Origin: Silene noctiflora | Lineage: Eukaryota; Streptophyta; Magnoliopsida; Caryophyllales; Caryophyllaceae | Direction: 5' to 3' | DNA length: 25,384 bases | NCBI GenBank assembly: GCA_009801015.1 | Contig: VHZZ01007220.1 | Coordinates: 53,139 to 78,522 of the forward strand | In this document: in pieces, positions 17,590 through 25,384 of the stretch | How the letters are laid out: every line of letters begins with the position of its first letter | Numbering within the stretch: position 1 is the stretch's first letter | The notes under the pieces: model-generated | Databases searched by the model: none | What the model was told of the DNA's origin: nothing | What the model saw: the letters and a program-made list of their open reading frames with translations, nothing else | Translations under genes and position numbers: made by a program

Positions 17590-18776
17590 ATGACTACTGA
17601 AGCTCTTGTAACCAAGATGAGAGAAACTTTAGAGCAACTCATGGCTCATTTAGCTGCAATAGAAACCAAGAAATGTCTGAGTTTGAAAGATGGTTCAAGT
17701 TTGTTGAAGACCAGCTGATGCTCTCTCACGGAGAGAGCATACACTATGAAAATTTAAGGACCTATACTCCAGTCCAAGATAAACTCCCTAAGAACTTTGT
17801 GCTTACGGATATCCCTAATTTCAAGGGAACCGAAAACCCTCTACAGCACATAAGGTCCTACAAAGAAGACCTTGCTCTGAAAAGCGTACCTGCAAGTATG
17901 CTAACTTCTATCTTTGCTCAATATTTGGAGGAACATCCGAGGGCGTGGTTCTATAACTTAGATCTCAAGAATTATCCTACTTTTGATGATATAAATACCG
18001 AGTTTTGCAAGCATTATGCTGACAAGGCTAAAATCCAAACAACTATGAGGACTCTCGAGGTCATAACCCAAAAGGAGAAAGAGGGTTTCACTGATTTCTT
18101 GGCTCGATGGCGCGTTGAAAGCGTGAAGTTGACTAGAAAACCCGACGAAGTTGATATGGTGGATAAGTACGTGAAAAATCTTCAATCGGCCTACCACAAT
18201 AAGCTAAAGTATCAAAACTTTAGTACTTTCAAAGATTTGACTCCCATTTGGAGGAAAATCGAAGATGACCTCCGTGCTATGGAAGTCGCTAAACCCAAGG
18301 GATACCCTATGGCTTCTTCATCCAAGGCAAAGGCATCTAACAATGTCGATCATGTTCAGGCTATCAATTTTTTGGGAGGAACTTCCATAAAGCCACAACG
18401 CTCTAGCCCAAGAGTGTTCACAGAAATAGAGTGTACCTATACATATGCCCTAGAAAGACTCATGGACCAGGGGAAATTGAACCCCATTGGACAAACTTCT
18501 GAACCACTGTTTGAACAACGGAACAAATAGAACAAGTCAGATACATATTATGCCTATCATCAAGGCAAAGGGAATAATACAGAAAACTGTTACCGTCTCA
18601 AATATGAAATCCAAGATATGATCGAGAATGGAACGCTCCCAATCCCAACCGTCAAGCCCAACAATGTTACTAACCCATTTGGTGATCATGCAAACGGGGT
18701 ATTTGTAGTAGACAATGCTGATATGACCCATTTGATTCGGCCTACATGCCGCCTAAATGGGACCTATGTGGGATAA
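17590..18776 (+). pseudogene. Ogre/Tat Gag, broken
   Basis: Gag would form particles for the element's RNA. It starts at the ATG at 17590 (MTTEALVTKMRETLEQL, coiled-coil-like). A frameshift near 17670 is followed by FERWFKFVEDQL. The core, IPNFKGTENPLQHIRSYK, AWFYNLDLKNYPTFDDI and EGFTDFLARWR, fits the Retrotrans_gag family (PF03732) in Ogre/Tat style. A TAG at 18528 interrupts the frame, which then continues to a TAA at 18774 through a damaged zinc-knuckle-like segment (YYAYHQGKGNNTENCYRLK, where Cys and His positions are lost). No protease or RT follows, so this was the only protein of the element. Confidence 0.85.
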
Positions 18777-19836
18777 ATGATCGTTAATTTCTCCAAATTC
18801 CAGCCAAGTTCGAAGAATGAGGCCTAAGATAAGATTTGATGATTACGGGTTAGAGTCTGTTTTCTACTTTTTAGTATAAATCGAGTATAGGACTTTCCTT
18901 TCTTGCAATCGAGTCTTAGTTTTGCGATCTAGGGTGTGTCCTAGAAATCGCTCTATCTTCGAGTATGTTAAATGTTTATCATTTCGAATAAAAGTTCCAC
19001 ATATTCTTGTTCAAATGTGTCCCACTTTTGTTCATCAATCTAAAATGCACGACGCACTTGAAGGGTGTTCCTAGTTAGAAATGTATCCCGTGTAGGTGGT
19101 AAGGTACCTTAGGATCCAGTGACTGTTTCCTTTACCTATTCCATGTCTTGCGGTAGAAAACCTCCACTAGAACCAATGCTCAAGATAAGCCTACAACGAA
19201 CCTGAATGTTTCCCAGTACAACATCCCGTCTCTAAAACAAATGAAATCGACCTAGCTTGACGAAGAAGGCTAGAATGACCCGATCCAGTTGCAACAAAAA
19301 GCATTGTTGCGAAAGGAAAAGAAGTCGTAAGACATATGAAGCCGATGGTTGATGTTCAACGGGCGAAGCCGAAAATCATGAAGTAACCTTTCTACCCTTA
19401 AGTCCTTCTCGAGACAGTTACAAGGGAATAATCGAGAACTTTGATAATCATCCTCCCTGTGTCGCTACACCAAGCCTTTAGGGTCCAGACATGGAAATTT
19501 GAACCCACATTGTTTTACTAACCCATTTGCGCTCGGGTTTTGTCAAACCTAGGACACCATTTCCAACCACGATGTCAGCAATAGCCCATTGGCCTAAGCC
19601 CCAGAAAATGAACATTCAAAATGACGGTCCACTATCCAAACCTTCAAGATGAGGGTCCATTATTCAAGCCTTTTATTACCAAGCTCCGCATCCCAAGGAA
19701 ACACGGTCTCCTAAACCAACCTTAGAGATGGGATTTGACAGTACCTTATAGGCTAGAACTGGATACAGTATGATGTCTTAAGTGAAACCTTCGAGTGTGT
19801 ACACACAAATAAAAATGACTATTTTATGCACCTTCA

Positions 19837-19880
19837 TCGAACTACGTCGGATTTGATTTCGCTCCACACGAATACGTAGG
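19837..19880 (+). repeat. 44-bp motif, copy 1
   Basis: It begins TCGAACTACG and ends ATACGTAGG. A second copy of exactly the same length lies at 21494-21537 with identical ends and a partly matching middle. Confidence 0.7.
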
Positions 19881-20164
19881 AAGTCCTTTAGAATAAGGGA
19901 TTCAATCAACCCATCATCCAAGTTATTATCTTGTCGGTTTTTTTACGAGTCTTAACCAAAGTCCAAATGAAGCCACCTTTGTTGAGTCAGTCTTAGTACT
20001 TGGTTTAGTCTAAGATGAAGATGTATATTCGCGATGAGTAGTTGTCAAGTCTCGTAATGAGTTATGTTTGATGATGTGGAAAAGAGGTTTGGTCACCCGT
20101 GTAGAATGTCGGGTCCATTTGCTAAATAGATGAGGATTTGTGTCGGGAACTAGAAATACGAGAA

Positions 20165-20279
20165 AGCCCGCTAAAAGAAAGAAGGCGGAGGCAAAAATGA
20201 AATAATAGCCCGCTGAAAAGAAATAAGGTGGAAGTAAAAATGATATGAAAACCCGCTGAAAAGAAAGAAGGCGGAGGTG
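20165..20279 (+). repeat. Tandem repeat, 42-43 bp unit, about 2.7 copies
   Basis: Units start at 20165, 20207 and 20250. Each begins with AGCCCGCT or a one-base variant, followed by an AAAGAAAGAAGGCGGAGG-like purine stretch and, in the first two, AAAAATGA. Confidence 0.85.
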
Positions 20280-20448
20280 TAAGGTAATGATGGTTCTCGA
20301 CAGCAATGATGATGATGAAGACTTCATTCCCAAGTGGGAGGATGAATAATGGTGTAGTTTGAGGTTGGGTCATAGTAGCAGAATGCTCAGTGCCAGTTGT
20401 AAAGGTTCAAAATTTAGGTCGGTGTCTTTTTAGGCCATTGCCAACAGT

Positions 20449-20620
20449 TAAGGAGTCAACCATTCAAAAGCGATGGTTGAAGAGGTTTACCACAAAGAGT
20501 TAACCTTTCAGAAACGATGGTTGGAGAGGTTCATCAAGTAGTGTTTCTAGAGGTTCACCCTCGAGAAGCTGACCATTAAAAAGCGATGGTTCAAGTGTTC
20601 TACCCCTAGCGAGTCAATGT
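20449..20620 (+). repeat. Degenerate tandem repeat around CGATGGTT
   Basis: Three diverged units contain a TCAACCATT-like box then AAAGCGATGGTT; the CGATGGTT cores are at 20471, 20515 and 20584. A related AGCGAGTCAATGTTT phrase occurs at about 20608 and again at about 20698. Confidence 0.65.
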
Positions 20621-20897
20621 TTGAATTACGTTTGCTTGTTTCGCGGGTTATAGCTGTGTTTCGCGTGCCAGAATGGCTAATCTACATTTCTACCCCCAGC
20701 GAGTCAATGTTTAAATTAAAAACGTACACACTTAAGGATTTTATTTCTTTTTTTTTTTTTAAGGTAGCGGGCTATGCCCAACCCATGTCTATTTACAGGT
20801 CAGATACGCGAGTCAGAAACTCGAAACATGTCTATGCATCGTATGTAAAACTTACCGTCAGCAAAATTTCGAAAATTCAAAAAAAAAATTCAATTCC

Positions 20898-21010
20898 GGG
20901 CGAAGTCCATTTTCCAAAAACTCAGGGGAAGACCATTTTCCAAAAACTAGGGTGAAGCCCATTTTCCAAATAATATGTTAGCCCGAGCGAAGCCCTTTTC
21001 TTCAAATGAT
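20898..21010 (+). repeat. Tandem repeat, 25-27 bp unit, about four copies
   Basis: Units start at 20898, 20925, 20950 and 20985. Each has GGGCGAAGCCC-like DNA, and the first three continue with CATTTTCCAAA. The fourth is more diverged. Confidence 0.8.
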
Positions 21011-21403
21011 CGGGTCAGAAACCCATTCCCTGTTCTAAGTAATATGCAAAAGTCGGGTAGATAGCCCATTTCACATGTTTCAAGCTCGGGCCTTGGCCCA
21101 TCTAGAAATGATGTTTATGTGAATTATATGTCATGTGTTATGTTCAAGTTTAAGTAGGATATGCATCAACAAGGGGCTCTATAGTCTTCAACTTTAGAAC
21201 CCAATGCAACCGGGGGCTCTATCGCCTTTGGCTCCAGGGACCACTATGATGATGAACAGAGAAGTCTCCAACAATGAAATTCCAATAATGATGTTACGCT
21301 GGTCAAAGTTGGGCAACGATGATAAAGAATCGCAGATCAAGTGGGCAATGATTATGAAAACTGTTAACTTAAGTAAGTGACAGTATGGGAGAAGTATCTC
21401 CAA

Positions 21404-21439
21404 TGTATGACGGCAACCTCCTGTATGACGGCAACCTCC
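21404..21439 (+). repeat. 18-bp perfect tandem duplication
   Basis: TGTATGACGGCAACCTCC occurs at 21404-21421 and 21422-21439 without a mismatch. Confidence 0.92.
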
Positions 21440-21493
21440 CTTTGGAAATGTTCATTTTGGGCGAAGACTGCACAATGCCAAGGTCAATGGTTG

Positions 21494-21537
21494 TCGAACT
21501 ACGATGTGGGTTGATTCCGTCACAACGGATACGTAGG
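21494..21537 (+). repeat. 44-bp motif, copy 2
   Basis: Second copy of the TCGAACTACG to ATACGTAGG motif, about 260 bp before the polypurine tract. From memory, similar GGATACGTAGG phrases recur in other Ogre/Tat elements. Confidence 0.7.
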
Positions 21538-21784
21538 TGCCTGAGGAAAAGGCTTGACCCGCCATTCATGCAAGATAATGAAAGTGGTGAAACCACAGGT
21601 CGAAGACCAAAGTGATGAAATAATGAAGAAGCAAGGGCATCCAGAACCGTGCTTCAGGTATGACTTCTTCTTATGGCTGGCGAGCTTACATAAGCAAGTC
21701 TAATGGACTATAAACGACCCGCAGAATCCTCAGGTCAACAGACTTAAGGTATATTTTAACTTTCTCCCTCTCCAAGCCTCAGTC

Positions 21785-21797
21785 AAAGTGGGGGATC
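21785..21797 (+). other. Polypurine tract of the Ogre/Tat element
   Basis: AAAGTGGGGGATC ends directly against the 3' LTR start (TGTAGATAC at 21798). Confidence 0.88.
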
Positions 21798-24683
21798 TGT
21801 AGATACTTGTATCCGTCGATATTGGAATTTATAGAAATCCCGTCCAACACCTGATGATGATAGGACACATGTTTACTTAAACATTTCGTTAATGGATTCC
21901 GTTTTGCGATGTGAGACATATTTTCTTTGACGATTGCATGATTTAAATGAAATTTCAATTATTTGTTTTATTTTGAGATAAATGAAATTTATTTCTTTAA
22001 TTTGCAAGTTTTTTATAATTTATTTGAAAAATAAGTTATATATAATTCAAATGAAATTTAACTTATTTGAAGTAAACGAAGTTTATTTCATTAGCTCACA
22101 ATTATAAAGATTTTTTTAATTTATTTGAAAGATAAATTATTTTCAATGTTTAATTTTTATTTCATTTGAAAAGTGAAATGTTGGGACAATGTCGTCTTTT
22201 ATTTAATTTGAAAAATCAAGTTTAAGACGAAATTTGTGCTTGAGTTTTATGACGGTTTTAAAACCCGTTCTTTGTTCAAGTTTAAGCACGGATAACTAAG
22301 CGTTGGAGACGGAATTTAAGAGAACACTACCCAGCCCCAACGTCCCGTGTTTGAGTCCCCATACACACATACCAAGCCCCTTCATTTTCCTGCCCAACCA
22401 CGCCCAAACCCGACACTAGCCACCCCAAACACCTCCCAAACCCACCTTTGCTTAGCCCAAACCACCACCTACCCACACCTAGCCCATTAACCTACCCCCC
22501 ATTCCAGCCTAAACCTTCACCCAAACCCTCTAAAAAAACCGACCCAAACCCCCCCAACCCGTGCTCTGTTTTGCCGCGTTCAAAACAGGGACTTTTCAAC
22601 CCATTTTCGAGAACATTTGCAAGCCAAGTTCCTTCCCTCGGTTACCTACCTTAATCCCCAAGAAAATAAGATATTTTGCTCATCCAAACAGCTCACCATA
22701 TCTTCCATAACAACCTAATTATATCCCTCCATTATCCTTTCCAAAATCAACATATATTTGATTCACACACAATATTCCATCCCCACTCGTCTTTCCTTCC
22801 TTTAAGAAAGATATATCAAACCCTAGAGCCTAGGAGGAACAACACACATCTTTCCGTCACACTTCGAAAAACCGCAAAAAAACACGAAACACGAGTCTTA
22901 CTTCCAAATGCTCTCATTCCTCACATAAGAAATCAACCTTAGACTCCTCTAAAAACAAAAAACAGAGCACAAAGTTCACACGAAAGATTAGACAAACTCT
23001 AGAGCATCGTTTTGCTCCATTGTTTGTGTTTTCTCGAGTTCTGGACTGCTCCTGTTCTCGTTTGTTTTGAGTCATTTTAAAGTTGTTTTCATTTATTTTT
23101 GTTGTTGTAGTATTAAAGTTTGGAGTCTAGGGATTCCAAAAAATCTTTCGAAATCATTTTTGGTTGAGTAACGAAGTCACAATCACCATCTGAAAATCGT
23201 TGCACGATATCGATCTATATCGCATGCTTGGACAGCGTGTGTTTTTGCTCATTTTTCATCGTCTGTAAGTTGTTTTCGCTTCTGTTTCTTATCACTCTCT
23301 TAAAGTAAGAAGTACAAGAATTCTGAAACATCTTTAGACCGTTACACGAAGTGCTTTGTTTTAACAAAGGTGTGTTATTTCAAAATAGTTTAGTTAAATT
23401 GTTTTTCTAAGACGCGCCTTCGACCATCGCTTGCATACGGGATCCGAATAGTGTCCAAGCTTATATGTAAGTTGAGGAAGCACAAAATCCCGACTCGAAT
23501 GCTCTCCTTTTCTCTCGTGTGTCTCACGGCCGAAGGCCTTTTGTTTTGTTTTTGTTCGTTAATTATCGTCTTATTCGTAATGTTTATAATGTTAATGATG
23601 GTTTGCGTGATGTTTAGGATTAGTAATTAATGTTAATTACATGTCTTAATATGCTAGTGTGTTAGTTTGTCTTTTATTTATTCATAAGCATGTTTAATTT
23701 AAGACGATCTTTACATGTTTGTTTTTATGACTTGATTTATGAAATAAATTCGGTTCAAAATATGAAACATGTTTTCTTTAATGTTCAATGTTTAATCTTT
23801 AGTTTTAATTAACATGTTTTAATTCGAATATGAAATATTTGTTTTAGTTTGCATGCTTAGTTAATTTTATTCAATTATGATATGTGCATGTTTGCTCATC
23901 TTGTTTATTGTTTATTTATTTCAATTTTATTTCAATTATCATTTTCACTTAATCGTTTTATTTAATCATTGTAATTTGTTCGTTCAAGTCATGTAATTTG
24001 TAATTTAAATAAGGGTCAAGTGTCCTTTATTTATTTTGAGTCAAATGATTTTAAAAACCTTTGTTTTAATTAGTTACATTGAAGTATTTAACTAATTAAG
24101 TCAAAGCGAATGTGCAACAAGCAAAGATGTGGTCAAGGACGAAGTCCATGTGAGCCGTGACCTCATCTTTGGCACATTTTTCGAGGGCTAGAATAGTAAT
24201 ATGTGTCATGTGTCATTTTGCAATTGTAATCAGATGGAGTTGTATCTTTAATTTAATTGTTTGCACATCTTGTCGACGAAAATCGTCTGGGTTGGAATAG
24301 GTATTGCCCCAATTGCTTCCCTTCCCCCCAAGCCATGTTGTGAATGCTTGCTTAGTATAGTTCAAATCAATATCACATGCTAAATCACTTCGGCAAAGTT
24401 GATTAGATGCATTAAACGATTAGAAACTGAAGCTCACATGTTAGGATTAAAATGGTGTTAACATTCGTTATAACGATTATAGTCTTAACCAATTAGCCAT
24501 CATAGTCCATGAGCAGAGGCCGTTATTGCAACGGGCGGGGTTGGGTGTCTTATTAACGGACTTCCCAACACGTACCCTCACAACGAATCCAATCTCTTAT
24601 GGTTTCCGGATTTCCTTAAATTCGGTGGCGACTCTAAACGATTTATGAAAGCCCGTGGATTACCCCCATCTCCTGCATCCACA
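21798..24683 (+). repeat. Ogre/Tat 3' LTR
   Basis: This 2886-bp partner of 4026-8303 begins TGTAGATAC and ends CATCCACA. It contains the uninterrupted MULE target site and lacks short stretches found in the 5' LTR, notably about 25 bp near 22815 and about 45 bp near 23335. Its short open frames, such as 22448-22942, are LTR sequence without coding signs. Confidence 0.92.
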
Positions 24684-24688
24684 ACTAG
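24684..24688. repeat. Target-site duplication of the Ogre/Tat element, right copy
   Basis: ACTAG, identical to 4021-4025. Confidence 0.92.
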
Positions 24689-25384
24689 AAGATACATACA
24701 ACTAATGACTCAACTATCAACTACAGGCGTCACTACGTCATATGATCTCCCAAGCCGCAGCTTATACTAGTCAACATCGCATCCATACATCCAAACTAAA
24801 CCTGTAAGTTATCCTGCTCACCATCCCCTAATGGATCATCACAGTTTTGGAAACATAAATGGGGTCAGTCAACTGTATAACAACACAACACAATATAATG
24901 TATAAACAATCATAATAGCTGTAACCATCGTCTCCAAACTCCGTAGTGACCAGTAACCAACTACACACTGAGGTGTGTAGCCCTGTCAGAACCCATCGTA
25001 ACAGGTAATCCACACCGTTAGTGGGGACCGCAGCCTTACCACCAAAATCTCCGCTAATTGCAACGAGCAAACCCAAGTCCATTAATGTGCACATCCCCCT
25101 TGCGTCGATAAACACAAGAGGAGAACAATGGGGGTGAGACCATCTCTCGCAATGGCTCACAATACCAACACAGTAACATCACCATAACCTAATCATAAGA
25201 TAAACACAAAGACCGTCACATTATAATCATACTGATATACAACCAACTGAGTAGGAAAATACTTCCTTAACAGCAATCCAAGAAGCACCGATCTGAAGGG
25301 TAATGTCCGTATAATACCCTAAAATTTAAGGACTATAACATAAATTTGTCCTGCGATTTATAGTCATAAACGAAAAACAATATA
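24689..25384 (-). mobile_element. Outer Tekay-type 5' LTR, fragment B (continues off window)
   Basis: Read on the minus strand, this matches the nested Tekay LTR in patches: CCTACTCAGTT, ATGTGCACATTAATGG, GGGCTACACAC with GTGTGTAG, ATTGTGTTGTG and TGTGATGATCCATT, all in the same order. It is the remainder of the LTR whose end lies at 3854-4025. A TATA-like GACTATAAATC lies at 25365-25355 on the minus strand. Compared with the nested LTR, several hundred bases of U3 are still missing to the right. Confidence 0.75.

Larger units (their letters stand above)
18777..21784 (+). other. Pol-less 3' region of the Ogre/Tat element
   Basis: Three kilobases between gag and the polypurine tract contain no protease, RT, RNase H or integrase motif in any frame. 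Short open frames, such as one at 20617-20955, show no family resemblance. The region carries a duplicated 44-bp motif (19837 and 21494), three clusters of degenerate short tandem repeats, a T-run near 20750 and an 18-bp duplication at 21404. Variable 3' regions rich in tandem repeats are known for Tat/Ogre elements. Confidence 0.75.
4026..24683 (+). mobile_element. Ogre/Tat-like LTR retrotransposon, non-autonomous (gag only), with two nested insertions
   Basis: The element runs from the TG of the 5' LTR to the CA of the 3' LTR and is flanked by a perfect 5-bp duplication. In order it has a 5' LTR, tRNA-Arg primer site, leader, gag, a long non-coding 3' region with tandem repeats, polypurine tract and 3' LTR. 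Long LTRs and a tRNA-Arg site are typical of the Ogre/Tat branch of Ty3/gypsy. No protease, RT, RNase H or integrase is present between gag and the 3' LTR, so it needed enzymes from a relative. Subtracting the MULE (with one target copy) and the Tekay element leaves about 11.2 kb. In two stretches compared by eye the LTRs differ at about 6-9% of sites, so the insertion is old. Confidence 0.88.

Noticed and set aside
20617-20955. A 112-codon frame in the Ogre/Tat 3' region.
   Set aside because: It crosses a T-run and the tandem repeats, has no recognisable domain and no sign of coding bias.
22448-22942. Pro-rich open frames resembling secreted or cell-wall proteins.
   Set aside because: These are Ogre/Tat 3' LTR sequence; the equivalents in the 5' LTR differ in frame and length.

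Overview
This window is plant nuclear repeat DNA from a eudicot. It holds no intact host gene, rRNA, tRNA or CRISPR. It is a stack of nested transposons, most of which can be delimited to the base from terminal repeats, primer-binding sites, polypurine tracts and target-site duplications. A captured gene fragment looks like the N-terminus of MGDG synthase and recalls the spinach protein to me, so Caryophyllales (spinach, beet, quinoa, Silene) is a reasonable but unproven guess.

Layer 1 (oldest, minus strand): a Tekay/Del-type LTR with an initiator-tRNA-Met primer-binding site (3839-3850) and a leader, followed by a decayed ATHILA ORF-1-like gene (2715-1142) where gag-pol would be expected. 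This LTR is split: one part is at 3854-4025 and the rest at 24689-25384 and beyond. At the left edge (1-998) lies another minus-strand LTR-like sequence of a different family.

Layer 2 (plus strand, 4026-24683, 20.7 kb as it stands): an Ogre/Tat-like element inserted in the layer 1 LTR. It has a perfect ACTAG target duplication, LTRs of about 3 kb, a tRNA-Arg primer site, a damaged gag and a polypurine tract, but no pol. It is therefore a gag-only, non-autonomous element. The 3 kb between gag and the 3' LTR carries several small tandem repeats.

Layer 3a (6212-7480): a Mutator-like element in the Ogre/Tat 5' LTR, with about 160-bp terminal inverted repeats and a 9-bp target duplication. The 3' LTR preserves the empty site. 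It carries a fragment resembling the 5' end of MGD1, making it a Pack-MULE.

Layer 3b (plus strand, 8936-17146): a full-length Tekay/Del chromovirus in the Ogre/Tat leader. Gag, protease, RT, RNase H, integrase and chromodomain are all recognisable, but frameshifts, stops and lost catalytic residues have killed it.

The most interesting unexplained signal is a higher-order array of a 10-bp palindrome, CTCGATCGAG or CTCGACCGAG. It comes in quartets: four copies about 19-21 bp apart, then a gap of exactly 54 bp, then the next quartet. Three quartets sit in the leader of the layer 3b element and two in the leader of the layer 1 element, although the spacer sequences look unrelated. A GNRA-type hairpin near the LTR end is also shared by both families.
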